Shown in pieces: positions 25,946 to 34,801 of a DNA stretch of 64,000 nucleotides. The DNA is from Pseudoflavonifractor phocaeensis (GTDB lineage Bacteria; Bacillota; Clostridia; Oscillospirales; Oscillospiraceae). The notes beneath the pieces were generated by a model, which ran no database searches, had not been told where the DNA came from, and saw only the letters and a program-made list of their open reading frames with translations. The position numbers and the translations under genes are program-made. Where the stretch lies: assembly GCF_016901955.1 (NCBI RefSeq), contig NZ_JACJLC010000003.1, positions 28,884-92,883 of the forward strand, read 5' to 3'. Each line of letters begins with the position of its first letter. Positions within the stretch are counted from its first letter, which is position 1.

Positions 25946-26031
25946 CTTGTGTGCGATAAAGAAGCAATAGAAGTGTAAAAATTTTGCCGTTCTTATCCGG
26001 CACTTGCCATTGTGTCGGATAGGTCGGGCGG

Positions 26032-26470
26032 TTATTCGGGCAAGTCAATCTTGCCGACAAAGCTGCAATAAATATCAATGTTCTGCCTGGGGGTGCCGTT
26101 CTCGTCATAGCTGCACTTATGCACCACGATTTTCTCAATCATTTCCCGCAAGAGGGTGAGGGTCAGTTCTTCGAAGGCAAGGTGCCTGCGGACAATGCCC
26201 ATGAATTTCTCGGCGTTGACGGTGGCTACCTGTGACTTGTCCAGTTCGGCTTGCAGGACGACCGCTCTCTTTTTCAGCTCCGCTTGCTCGGCTTCGTAGT
26301 CAGCCGACAGTTCCACGAAACGTTCGTCGCTGATTTTGCCGTTCACATTGTCCTCATACAACCGCTTAATCAAATCATACGGCTGATTTCAGAAATACGT
26401 TCCCGCGCCAGCTGCTTGGTGGCTGCGGCGGTCTTTCGCTTGCCGCCGATCTCGTTCTGCTGGACAAGCA
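26032..26470 (-). pseudogene. C-terminal remnant of a serine recombinase (DUF4368 end), frameshifted
   Basis: The 113-residue frame (IKRLYEDNVNGKISDERF ... LREMIEKIVVH ... NIDIYCSFVGKIDLP) is the C-terminal end of a TndX/TnpX-type large serine recombinase. Upstream, in another frame, LVQQNEIGGKRKTAAATKQ runs into RISEISRMI and a stop exactly where the main frame begins, so a frameshift separates the two. The catalytic domain is missing. It is the scar of an older element. Confidence 0.75.
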
Positions 26471-26549
26471 CACCAAAACATCATGCGCTAAAAAATGCCA
26501 TGCCGAAAATAGTTCACAAAATGTTCTCATCCACACTATCGGGGTAGTG

Positions 26550-26603
26550 TTGACAACTGAAAACTATTGTGGTAGTATCATAGCGTAAACTATTGCAATA
26601 GTT
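26550..26603 (+). promoter_or_regulatory. Promoter and operator of the BlaI/BlaR1-like pair
   Basis: TTGACA (26550-26555), 17 bases, TAGTAT (26573-26578). A perfect 16-base palindrome AACTATTGCAATAGTT (26588-26603) follows, and an imperfect dyad ACTATTGTGGTAGT covers the spacer, the layout of BlaI/MecI operators. A further similar half site TATTGTGCAATA lies at 28351-28362 after blaR1. Confidence 0.8.
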
Positions 26604-26623
26604 CAAAGAAAGGATTTGATGAT

Positions 26624-26983
26624 ATGGCAATTAAGCTCTTTGATTCCGAGCTAAAGGTCATGGATGTGCTATGGAAAGAAGGTGACAAGACCGCAAAGCA
26701 AATTTCTGATATTCTCAAAGAGGAAATCGGCTGGAACATGAACACCACCTACACCGTGATTAAAAAGTGCATCGCGAAAGGCGCCATTGAGCGTAGCGAG
26801 CCAAACTTCATGTGCCATGCGCTGATTGCAAAAGAGGTTGTGCAAGAGGCGGAGGCAGAGGAGCTGATTGGCAAGCTGTTTGACGGCTCCCCCGACAAAC
26901 TGTTTGCCGCCTTGCTGGACAATCAAAAGCTATCCAAGGAGCAAATTGAAAATCTGCGCCGGATGGTGGCTGAATTGGAATAG
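26624..26983 (+). CDS. blaI: BlaI/MecI/CopY-type repressor
   Basis: The 119-residue protein has the BlaI winged helix (LFDSELKVMDVLWKEGDKT, then NTTYTVIKKCIAKGAIER) and a C-terminal dimerisation region. Such repressors leave DNA when cleaved by the paired membrane protease. It is followed 19 bases later by the BlaR1-like gene; the palindromic operator lies just upstream. No beta-lactamase gene is in the window, so the regulon is unknown. Confidence 0.9.
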   Translation: MAIKLFDSELKVMDVLWKEGDKTAKQISDILKEEIGWNMNTTYTVIKKCIAKGAIERSEPNFMCHALIAKEVVQEAEAEELIGKLFDGSPDKLFAALLDNQKLSKEQIENLRRMVAELE

Positions 26984-27002
26984 TTGGAATAGGAGGTAAC
27001 AC

Positions 27003-28301
27003 ATGAGCCTATTTCAAATGAGCGTGGCCGGAGGAGTATTGATCTTATTCATTGTGGTTATCCGCGCATTGGCAATCCATCGTTTGCCTAAAACAACCTT
27101 TTTAGCGTTGTGGATGATCGCGGCTCTACGCTTGCTCCTGCCATTCTCCATCCCGCTGCCTTTCAACATCCATATCGGCCTTGATGTTTTTTCAGATGTG
27201 GTTCAAGAATTACCCTCTGGAAATATCGCTTCTACTTTACCGGGGGATAGTCCGCCGTCTTATGATATAGGTACGGCTGTTCCAAGTCCTGCAACAGAAC
27301 ACATTTCTACCTTTGAGATACTCTGGTTGGTTGGCGTGCTGCTGTTGGCAATCTACTTTTCCATATCCTATTTTCGGAGTATGCGGAAGTTCAGAATGTC
27401 TATCCCCGACAACACGCCGTATATCCAAAATTGGTTGACCGCACACCAAATTTCCAGACCCCTTGCGGTGCGGAGCTCCGATTTGATTTCCTCTCCGCTG
27501 ACCTATGGCATCCTGCATCCGGTGATCCTCTTGCCCAAAAAACTTGATCGGAATGACCAAGCGGCATTGAAGTATGTACTGACCCATGAATATGTCCATA
27601 TTCGTCGCTTTGACGCAATCACAAAAATTCTCTTTGCCGCTGTACTCTGCATCCATTGGTTTAATCCGTTGGTTTGGGTCATGTATGTTCTCGCCAACCG
27701 GGATATGGAGTTATCGTGTGATGCCTGGGTTATCCGTATGTTGGGTGAGAAAAATCGTTCCTCTTATGCATTGATGTTAATTAAAATGGAGGAACGGAGA
27801 AGCGGTATGTCCGCTTTATGTAGCCATTTGGGGAAAAATGCAATTTCAGAAAGGATTGAAGCAATTATGAAATTCAAAAAGACGTCTATTTTAGCCTATG
27901 CCTTTGCGTTGGTTTTGGTAGTCGGTGCAACAACTGCCTTTGCAACATCTACGGGTGCTTGGCGGGAGTTTGATCTAGATGACCTTAACCTCACAGAAGG
28001 GCATACCGGGACAGAAACTGATAATATGAAGATTGTTGATTCTGAGGACATCCCTGACCAAGTTAAAGATCTGGATCAGTTCGATCTTACGGAAGGACAA
28101 GTGGGAACGCAATCTAACGGCATGAAGATGATTGATCCATCTGATACTCGCGGCCAGATTTTGGATACTGATGACTTAAACCTGGTAGAAGGCAATGTGG
28201 GGACTGAAACCAGCAGTATGAAAATGTTTGAATATACCCCAGAAGAGTGGAACGACATTCAGCAGAAAATTGATAACGGTGAGCTCGTTTGGCAGTACTA
28301 A
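27003..28301 (+). CDS. BlaR1-like M56 membrane metalloprotease with unusual C-terminus
   Basis: The 432-residue protein has several membrane helices (residues ~8-25, 35-50, 100-118, 298-318) and the M56 zinc motif HEYVH near residue 195. This is the BlaR1/MecR1 protease part. The usual penicillin-binding sensor domain is absent: after the last helix come three imperfect ~35-residue repeats, each with a D-LTEGxxGT-T/S-xMK core, then a short tail. The signal sensed may therefore be something other than a beta-lactam. It would act on the BlaI-like repressor before it. Confidence 0.85.
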   Translation: MSLFQMSVAGGVLILFIVVIRALAIHRLPKTTFLALWMIAALRLLLPFSIPLPFNIHIGLDVFSDVVQELPSGNIASTLPGDSPPSYDIGTAVPSPATEHISTFEILWLVGVLLLAIYFSISYFRSMRKFRMSIPDNTPYIQNWLTAHQISRPLAVRSSDLISSPLTYGILHPVILLPKKLDRNDQAALKYVLTHEYVHIRRFDAITKILFAAVLCIHWFNPLVWVMYVLANRDMELSCDAWVIRMLGEKNRSSYALMLIKMEERRSGMSALCSHLGKNAISERIEAIMKFKKTSILAYAFALVLVVGATTAFATSTGAWREFDLDDLNLTEGHTGTETDNMKIVDSEDIPDQVKDLDQFDLTEGQVGTQSNGMKMIDPSDTRGQILDTDDLNLVEGNVGTETSSMKMFEYTPEEWNDIQQKIDNGELVWQY

Positions 28302-28367
28302 TTTCTGGCTTCGCTGAGTACCGCATGGAGAATAATAACCCGATAAATAGTATTGTGCAATAGTATA

Positions 28368-28396
28368 GGGGCAACAGCAATTTTTGCTGTTGCCCC
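28368..28396 (+). terminator. Terminator after the BlaR1-like gene
   Basis: GGGGCAACAGCAA (28368-28380) is perfectly inverted at 28384-28396 around a TTT loop, but the T tail is short. The stretch 28397-28592 holds no supported gene. Confidence 0.6.
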
Positions 28397-28606
28397 TTGT
28401 CTGCTCACCAGCAAAGGCAGATGCGGCTGTCAGCGGCGGGCGTAGCCCGTTTATCTTGACCGTTAACTGGCTTGGCTGGATTTGCTATTTTACCACCGGT
28501 TATGAATTTTTCTATGGCGTATCTTTTCTGCGGAATAGCGGAGGCGTCTGTCTTTATCTCGTAGTGCTTCTCTATGCAACATGAACATGTCTGGAGGTGA
28601 ATTTTC

Positions 28607-30346
28607 CTGAAACAAAGTTCCAGGGCCGGGGACATTGTCCTGGCCCTGTTTTTCTACGTTCCGGTGGTCTGGGGTGCATTGCTCATTGCTCAATCCTTGG
28701 GACATGGATTGCCGGAACTTCTTACCAACCTGACAGCGGCGCTTCAGCACCCGCTGGATATCCATTGGACAGACAAAAGCATGCTGTCCATCCTGATCTG
28801 CACCGGCCTCTATATCATGGGCCTATGCGTCTACGCCTCGGAACAGCGGCGCACGCGGGACGGCGAGGAGCACGGCTCCGCCGCCTGGGGCTCTCCCCGG
28901 CAGGTCAACGCCATGTTCCGCCAAAAAGAGAACAAGATCCTGACCCGCCATGTCCGCCTGGGCCTGGACACCCACAAGCACCGCCGCTCCCTCAACGTCC
29001 TGGTTATTGGCGGCAGCGGCGCGGCTAAGACCCGCAGCTATGTCAAGCCAAACATTCTGGAGGCCAACACCAATTATGTCATTACCGACCCGAAAATGGA
29101 GGTGCTCACAGCCACCGGAGGGTGGCTGAAAAGCAAAGGGTATGACATCCGGGTGCTCAACCTGGTCAACCTGGAGGAGTCGGACGGGTATAACCCATTC
29201 CGCTATCTGAGAGATGAAAAAGATGTCCTCAAGCTGGTTAATAATCTCATCCAGGCCACCACACCAAAGGGCAGCCATGAATCTGATCCGTTTTGGACGA
29301 AAGCTGAGACGGCGCTCCTTCAGGCCATCATCCTCATGCTGTTCCAAGAGGCCCCGGAGTATGAGCAGAACTTCTCCATGGTCATGCGGGTGCTGGAATA
29401 CGCAGAGGTTCGAGAGGAGGATGACGAGTATCTCTCCCCCCTGGATTTACTGTTTCAGGCCATGGAACGGGAGAACCCGGAGAGCGTGGCTCTGCGGCAG
29501 TACAAAGTATTCAAGCAGAGCGCAGGCAAGACAGCCAAGAGCATTCTGGTATCCGCCGCGGTTCGTCTGGCCCCCTTTAACCTACCCCAGATCCGGGCCA
29601 TCACGGACCACGACGATATGGACCTCTATACCCTGGGAGAAAAGAAATGCGCTCTCTACGCCGTAATCCCGGACAATGACAACACCTTCAATTTCTTGGT
29701 GTCCCTGCTCTATTCCCAGGCGTTTCAGACGCTTTACTACAGCGCGGACCAGATCCATCATGGGGCGCTACCCCGGCACGTCCACTTTGTATTGGATGAG
29801 TTCGCGGCCATGCCGCTGCCAGGGTACACCCGTGAATTGGCCACCATGCGTTCCCGTAACATTTCCTCCAGCACCATCATCCAGAATATGGCCCAAATCA
29901 AGGAGCTATACAAGGACTCCTGGGAGACCATCCCCGGCAACTCGGACACTATCCTCTATCTGGGCGGCAACGAGCAGAGCACCCATAAGTATATCTCTGA
30001 GGCCCTGGGCAAGGCCACCATCGATACAAAGACCCATGGGCAGACCAAAGGCAAATCAGGCTCCTACTCCACCAATTTCCAGATGAGTGGACGGGAGCTG
30101 CTTACCCCTGATGAGGTCCGTGCATTGGATAATCGCTATTGCATCTTGTTTATCCGGGGAGCAAAACCCGTCATGGACCTAAAGTATGAACTGACCGAGC
30201 ACCCCGCTATCCGCTACACCGTGGACGGAGGCGGAGCGCCGTATATTCACCATGGACACAACACCACACCGGCCATTCCAGGCACACCGTTCTTCCAGGT
30301 TATTTCTGCCGATGAAACCAACAAAGAAAAGGAGACTGCAGCATGA
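28607..30346 (+). CDS. VirD4/TraG-type coupling ATPase (unusual start)
   Basis: The protein has two N-terminal membrane helices (about residues 8-30 and 60-80), a Walker A VIGGSGAAKTRSYV near 133 and a Walker B HFVLDEFAAMP, the features of type IV coupling proteins that hand the relaxase-DNA complex to the channel. The frame is open upstream only to a TGA at 28598; GGAGGT at 28593-28598 is eight bases before a CTG (28607), with the first membrane helix encoded right after it. GTG codons at 28661 and 28664 would cut off this helix, so CTG is preferred. The stop overlaps the Maff2 start. Confidence 0.88.
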   Translation: MKQSSRAGDIVLALFFYVPVVWGALLIAQSLGHGLPELLTNLTAALQHPLDIHWTDKSMLSILICTGLYIMGLCVYASEQRRTRDGEEHGSAAWGSPRQVNAMFRQKENKILTRHVRLGLDTHKHRRSLNVLVIGGSGAAKTRSYVKPNILEANTNYVITDPKMEVLTATGGWLKSKGYDIRVLNLVNLEESDGYNPFRYLRDEKDVLKLVNNLIQATTPKGSHESDPFWTKAETALLQAIILMLFQEAPEYEQNFSMVMRVLEYAEVREEDDEYLSPLDLLFQAMERENPESVALRQYKVFKQSAGKTAKSILVSAAVRLAPFNLPQIRAITDHDDMDLYTLGEKKCALYAVIPDNDNTFNFLVSLLYSQAFQTLYYSADQIHHGALPRHVHFVLDEFAAMPLPGYTRELATMRSRNISSSTIIQNMAQIKELYKDSWETIPGNSDTILYLGGNEQSTHKYISEALGKATIDTKTHGQTKGKSGSYSTNFQMSGRELLTPDEVRALDNRYCILFIRGAKPVMDLKYELTEHPAIRYTVDGGGAPYIHHGHNTTPAIPGTPFFQVISADETNKEKETAA

Positions 30347-30669
30347 AACATGATCTGACCACCCGTAAGTATGAGCGCCGCGCACGGAAACTGTACGCCC
30401 TGTTTTCCTGCCTCGTTCTGGCGCTGACCGTTATGGTTGTCCCGGCCTTTGCCGCAGACGATCCGCTGACGGTCGTCAACAACCTTTCCGAGTTCATCTT
30501 CTCCCTGATTCGAGCCATCGGCCTGATCCTGCTGGGCTTCGGCGTCCTCCAGCTGGGCCTGTCCCTCAAGAGCCATGACCCCTCCCAGCGGGCCAATGGC
30601 ATGCTCACCATCGCCGGTGGTATCGTGATCACCTTTACCAAGGAGATCCTCACCCTCATCACCGGCTGA
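30343..30669 (+). CDS. Maff2 family conjugation protein
   Basis: The 108-residue protein has a basic N-terminus, a hydrophobic segment ending AFAADD (possible signal cleavage) and a second hydrophobic stretch (FSLIRAIGLILLGFGVLQLG), then SQRANGMLTIAGG. This is the Maff2 pattern found next to VirD4 in clostridial ICEs, a probable small channel component similar to VirB2/VirB3-type proteins. It overlaps virD4 by four bases. Confidence 0.85.
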   Translation: MKHDLTTRKYERRARKLYALFSCLVLALTVMVVPAFAADDPLTVVNNLSEFIFSLIRAIGLILLGFGVLQLGLSLKSHDPSQRANGMLTIAGGIVITFTKEILTLITG

Positions 30670-30689
30670 TGAGGAAGAAACGCAAGAAC

Positions 30690-30717
30690 ACCCACGGCCC
30701 TGGAATGGGCCGTGGGT
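30690..30717 (+). promoter_or_regulatory. Intercistronic hairpin before the TrbL gene
   Basis: CCCACGGCCC (30691-30700) is perfectly inverted at 30707-30716, with no T tail. It may stabilise or help to process the mRNA between Maff2 and the TrbL-like gene. Confidence 0.5.
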
Positions 30718-30737
30718 GAGAAAGGAGTGGCTGCAAC

Positions 30738-30764
30738 ATGAGATACAGCCTGTATGGGAGGTGA
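30738..30764 (+). CDS. Eight-codon mini-ORF overlapping the TrbL ribosome site
   Basis: ATG after AAAGGAG opens MRYSLYGR, whose last codons are the GGGAGGTGA ribosome site of the next gene. The start of trbL (TTG) is five bases after its stop. This looks like a leader for translational coupling, but may be chance. Confidence 0.35.
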   Translation: MRYSLYGR

Positions 30765-30769
30765 AGTGA

Positions 30770-31615
30770 TTGGGCAGTGGAAACTGGATCGTAGACAATC
30801 TGAATTCCGCCCTGCAGACCTGGAACGACAAACTCGCAGAGATCTGGACCCTGATCAGCACAACCCCAGAGGACTTCAAAGGCGGCGGGATCTGGAACGT
30901 GATCGTCAGCATCAACGGGGCGCTGCAAGCCATTGGCTATGCTCTGTTGGTGCTGTTTTTTGTGATGGGCGTAGTCAAGACCTGCGGCAGCTTTACCGAG
31001 ATTAAGCGCCCGGAGGTGGCCTTCAAGTGCTTTATCCGCTTTGTGCTGGCACAGGCGGCAGTGACCTATGGTATGGAACTGATGAACGCCCTGTTCCGAG
31101 TGGCCCAGGGGGCAATCTCCACCATCATGGATGCATCCGGCATGACTGCCATGTCACCCACCACACTGCCGGAAGAACTCATTACCGCCATTGAAAGTGT
31201 AGGACTGTTGGAGTCCATCCCCCTTTGGGCGGTGACTCTGCTGGGCTCCCTGTTTATCTGGGTTCTGTCCCTCGTTATGATCCTGACCGTTTACTCCCGC
31301 TTTTTCAAGCTCTACATGGCCACCGCCATCGCGCCTATCCCCCTGGCCAGTTTCGCGGGACAGCCCTCCAGCAGCATCGGCGTCGCTTTCCTCAAAAGCT
31401 ATGCCGCCATCTGCCTGGAGGGCTGTATCATTGTGCTGGCCTGCGTCATTTTTTCGCAGTTTGCCTCCGCCCCGCCCGCTGTGGGCGACGCTTCCACAGC
31501 ACCGGCCACACTGGTCTGGAACTACATTGGCGAGTTGATCTTCAATATGCTGGTGCTGGTTGGTTCCATCAAGATGAGTGACCGGATCATCCGGGAATTG
31601 ATGGGGCTTGGTTAA
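30770..31615 (+). CDS. TrbL/VirB6-like membrane protein
   Basis: The 281-residue protein has about six hydrophobic segments (residues ~45-70, 95-115, 150-180, 185-205, 220-240, 255-270) and the FFKLYMATAIAPIPLASF block typical for CD0411/TrbL-like inner-membrane channel proteins of Gram-positive transfer systems. The start is TTG after GGGAGGTGA. It converges with a minus-strand gene whose stop overlaps its own by four bases. Confidence 0.85.
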   Translation: MGSGNWIVDNLNSALQTWNDKLAEIWTLISTTPEDFKGGGIWNVIVSINGALQAIGYALLVLFFVMGVVKTCGSFTEIKRPEVAFKCFIRFVLAQAAVTYGMELMNALFRVAQGAISTIMDASGMTAMSPTTLPEELITAIESVGLLESIPLWAVTLLGSLFIWVLSLVMILTVYSRFFKLYMATAIAPIPLASFAGQPSSSIGVAFLKSYAAICLEGCIIVLACVIFSQFASAPPAVGDASTAPATLVWNYIGELIFNMLVLVGSIKMSDRIIRELMGLG

Positions 31616-31974
31616 TCATCGTCAAACAGGTCGTCCACCTGGATCTTATATCCGCCATCCGCTTCTGGTTTCCCGTACATTTGGGCCTCCCGCATCCGGT
31701 TGAGCACGATGAGTTCCAGCATCTTGTCCTCTCTCCTCCGGAGCAGGATGTCCTGAACCTTCCGAACCAGGGAGACCACCCAGGACAGAACTACAACCGC
31801 CAGCAGCGCATACCAGATGACGTTGGCCAGCGTTTGATTGGCATAGTACCATTCATGAAAAACGGTGGGAACGATCAGCGCATAAACCAGTGGGATGGTC
31901 AGGCGAAACACCGCGGCCAGGCGGAACACAATGGAGAGCAAGATCATTACGCTCCCGAGCATCAGATATGCCAT
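31612..31974 (-). CDS. Small membrane protein antisense within the transfer operon
   Basis: The 120-residue protein has two to three hydrophobic helices (MAYLMLGSVMILLSIVF, RLTIPLVYALIVPTVF, VIWYALLAVVVLSWVV) and a charged, acidic tail. ATG at 31974 is used because AAGGGAG precedes it; the frame is open further to 32013. It is the only minus-strand gene in the transfer block. Function unknown. Confidence 0.6.
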   Translation of the reverse strand: MAYLMLGSVMILLSIVFRLAAVFRLTIPLVYALIVPTVFHEWYYANQTLANVIWYALLAVVVLSWVVSLVRKVQDILLRRREDKMLELIVLNRMREAQMYGKPEADGGYKIQVDDLFDDD

Positions 31975-32076
31975 ACGCTCAACTCCCTTCCTAAGTTGAG
32001 CAAATGGTACCATAGCCGGACAGGCTTTGCAACGGTCTGTCCATGAAAACCAAACAGAAATGCAGGAGGTGATACC

Positions 32077-32430
32077 TTGGAGGTACGCATCAATAAAGAG
32101 GTGCGGAATTACCAGGAAAGTCTATTTTTCGGCCTGTCCCTGCGGCAATTTTTGTTTGCCCTGCTGGCCGTTCTGGTGGCGCTGGCCGTGTACTTTTGCC
32201 TGCACCCGGTGCTTGGAACAGGCGAGATCGGATGGGTGTGTATCCTGGCCGCGTTTCCATTCGCCCTGGGTGGTTTTTTCACCTATAACGGCATGACGCT
32301 GGAACGCTTTCTCATGGCGTATATCCGCTCGGAATTTTTCATGCCCAAACGTCTCTTGTTCCGTTCAAACGATCTCTATGTCCAACTCATGGAACATTCA
32401 TCGATAAAGGAGGCCATTCGACTTGATTAA
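32077..32430 (+). CDS. PrgI family conjugation protein
   Basis: The 117-residue protein (EVRINKEVRNYQESLFFGLS, two hydrophobic segments at about 22-45 and 52-70) matches the PrgI/TcpE-like family that pairs with VirB4. The TTG start follows GGAGGT. It overlaps virB4 by eight bases. Confidence 0.85.
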   Translation: MEVRINKEVRNYQESLFFGLSLRQFLFALLAVLVALAVYFCLHPVLGTGEIGWVCILAAFPFALGGFFTYNGMTLERFLMAYIRSEFFMPKRLLFRSNDLYVQLMEHSSIKEAIRLD

Positions 32431-34759
32431 GCCCCTTCAAAACACATTGAAGCAGGACAAGGAGCACCTTACGGTGCCAAAGTCCGTTCAGGACACCATC
32501 CCCATCCGCCGGATCTGGCCGGATGGGCTTTTCCAGTTCGGCGGGAAATTCTCGAAAACCATCCGCTTTTCCGACATCAATTACGCCATCGCTTCCAAAG
32601 AGGACAAGACGTCCATGTTCCTGGGCTACTCGGAACTACTCAATGCCCTGGACACCGGCTCTACCACCAAAATCACCATCAACAACAAGCGGCTCAACCG
32701 CCGCAACTTTGAGCGGGAGATCCTGATCCCGCCCCAGGGGGATCATCTGGACGGAGGCCGTTCGGAGTACAACGCCATGCTGCTGGACAAGGTCACCGAC
32801 TCCTCCAACAGCATGGTGCAGGAGCGATATGTCACCGTCTCCACCCATAAGAAAACGCCCGAGGAGGCCCGGACCTTCTTCGACAGGGTCATGAATGATG
32901 TGACCACCCGGCTCAATCACCTGGATTCCCACTGTGAGGAGCTGGACGCGGTGGAGCGGCTGCGTGTGCTCCATGATTTTTACCGGGTGGGCGAGGAGTC
33001 CCGGTGCCATATCGACCTGCGGGAGTGCATGAAAACAGGACGCTCCTTCAAGGACACCATCTGCCCGGACAGCATGGAGTTTCGGAAGGATCTCTTCATC
33101 ATGGGCGATAAATATGGCCGGGCCATGTTCCTCAAGGAGTATGCCAGCTACATCAAGGACTCCATGATCAATGAGCTTACCAGCCTGAACCGCACCATGA
33201 TGCTGTCCATCGACGTGATCCCTGTCCCCACCGATGAGGCCGTGCGTGAGATGCAGAACCGCCTGTTGGGGGTGGAGACCAACGTCACCAACTGGCAGCG
33301 GCGGCAGAACAGCAACAACAACTTCTCCGCGGTGGTGCCCTACGACCTGGAGCAGCAGCGGAAAGAGACGCGGGAAATGCTGGATGATCTAACCACACGG
33401 GATCAGCGGATGATGTTCGCCGTGGTGACTCTGGTGCATCTGGCCGACAGCAAGGAGGAGCTGGACAGCGACACAGAGACCCTCCAGTCCATCGCACGCA
33501 AGCATTTGTGTCAGCTGACCACTCTGAACTGGCAGCAGGACGCGGGCCTTGTCACCGCCCTCCCCTTGGGTCTGCGGCGGATCGACGCCCTGCGCACCCT
33601 TACCACCGAGGCCCTGGCCGTCCTCATGCCCTTCAAAGCCCAGGAGATCCGGGACCGGGGCGGCATCTACTACGGCCAGAATGTCATCAGTAAAAATCTC
33701 ATCATTGCCGATCGCAAGCAGCTCCTCAACGGCAACGGATTTGTTCTGGGCGTGTCTGGCTCCGGCAAATCCTTTACCGCAAAACGGGAGATTACAGCCC
33801 TGGCCCTCTCTACCCAGGATGACATCCTGATTATTGATCCGGAGTCGGAATATCGGCCCCTGGTGGAAGGGCTGGGCGGCGAGGTGGTGGAGATCTCCGC
33901 CACCTCCAGCAACCACATCAACGCCATGGACATGGAGCAGGGCTACGGCGAGGGTGAAAACCCCGTGGTGCTGAAATCGGAGTTCCTGCTTTCTCTCTGT
34001 GAGCAGTCTGTGGGGGCCGGAAAGCTGTCTGCCAAGGAGAAGTCTATCATCGACCGCTGTACAGCACAGTGCTACCACGACTATGTGCGGGACGGCTGCC
34101 GGGGCCAGGCCCCCACACTCCAGGACTTTCACGCCGAACTGCTGCGCCAGCCGGAGGCCGAGGCGCGGGATGTGGCTCTGGCCCTGGAACTGTTCACGGA
34201 GGGCAGTCTCAACACCTTTGCCAAACCCACCAATGTGGACATGAGCTCCCGCATCGCCTGTTATGACATCCGGAAGCTGGGCAAACAGCTGCTCTCCATG
34301 GGCATGCTGGTGATCCTGGACAGCTTTCTCAACCGAATCACCCGCAACCGCCGCCTGGGGCGGAATACCTGGATCTATATCGATGAGATCTATCTGCTGT
34401 TCCAGCATGAGTACAGCGCCAACTTCCTGTTCACCCTTTGGAAGCGGGTGCGGAAGTACGGTGCCTGCTGTACCGGCCTGACCCAGAATGTGGACGATCT
34501 GCTCCAGTCCCACACGGCCCGGACCATGCTCGCCAACAGTGAATTCCTGGTCATGCTCAACCAGGCCAGCACCGACCGGCTGGAGCTGGCCCGTCTGCTG
34601 AACATCTCAGACAACCAGCTCTCCTACATCACCAATGTGGACTTTGGGCGGGGCCTCATCAAGTGCGGCAGCGCCATTGTGCCCTTCATGGACAATTTCC
34701 CCAGGCACACGCAGCTCTATAAACTGATGACGACCAAGCCCTCTGACTTGGCCGCGTAA
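32423..34759 (+). CDS. VirB4-type conjugation ATPase
   Basis: The 778-residue protein has Walker A GVSGSGKSFTAKRE near residue 445, Walker B IYIDEIYLLFQ near 653 and the arginine-rich GLTQNVDDLLQS block of VirB4/TraE ATPases, which power pilus or channel assembly. The N-terminal ~400 residues are the usual membrane-associated part. TTG start after AAAGGAGG, nine-base spacing. Full length for the family. Confidence 0.92.
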   Translation: MIKPLQNTLKQDKEHLTVPKSVQDTIPIRRIWPDGLFQFGGKFSKTIRFSDINYAIASKEDKTSMFLGYSELLNALDTGSTTKITINNKRLNRRNFEREILIPPQGDHLDGGRSEYNAMLLDKVTDSSNSMVQERYVTVSTHKKTPEEARTFFDRVMNDVTTRLNHLDSHCEELDAVERLRVLHDFYRVGEESRCHIDLRECMKTGRSFKDTICPDSMEFRKDLFIMGDKYGRAMFLKEYASYIKDSMINELTSLNRTMMLSIDVIPVPTDEAVREMQNRLLGVETNVTNWQRRQNSNNNFSAVVPYDLEQQRKETREMLDDLTTRDQRMMFAVVTLVHLADSKEELDSDTETLQSIARKHLCQLTTLNWQQDAGLVTALPLGLRRIDALRTLTTEALAVLMPFKAQEIRDRGGIYYGQNVISKNLIIADRKQLLNGNGFVLGVSGSGKSFTAKREITALALSTQDDILIIDPESEYRPLVEGLGGEVVEISATSSNHINAMDMEQGYGEGENPVVLKSEFLLSLCEQSVGAGKLSAKEKSIIDRCTAQCYHDYVRDGCRGQAPTLQDFHAELLRQPEAEARDVALALELFTEGSLNTFAKPTNVDMSSRIACYDIRKLGKQLLSMGMLVILDSFLNRITRNRRLGRNTWIYIDEIYLLFQHEYSANFLFTLWKRVRKYGACCTGLTQNVDDLLQSHTARTMLANSEFLVMLNQASTDRLELARLLNISDNQLSYITNVDFGRGLIKCGSAIVPFMDNFPRHTQLYKLMTTKPSDLAA

Positions 34760-34765
34760 TAAAAC

Positions 34766-34791
34766 CAGGGAGGGGCCAAGGCCCCTCCCTG
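34766..34791 (+). promoter_or_regulatory. Strong hairpin between virB4 and the C40 peptidase
   Basis: CAGGGAGGGGCC and GGCCCCTCCCTG are perfectly inverted around AA, without a T tail. It may lower read-through or protect the upstream message. Confidence 0.5.
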
Positions 34792-34801
34792 CCGGAGTGA
34801 G

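Noticed and set aside
28597..29028. 143-codon plus-strand frame at the virD4 start
   Set aside because: Same ribosome site as virD4 but proline/arginine-rich shadow sequence; the virD4 frame encodes the expected membrane helices.
33389..34513. Minus-strand frame opposite virB4
   Set aside because: Shadow of a GC-rich coding region; glycine/histidine-rich composition without motifs.
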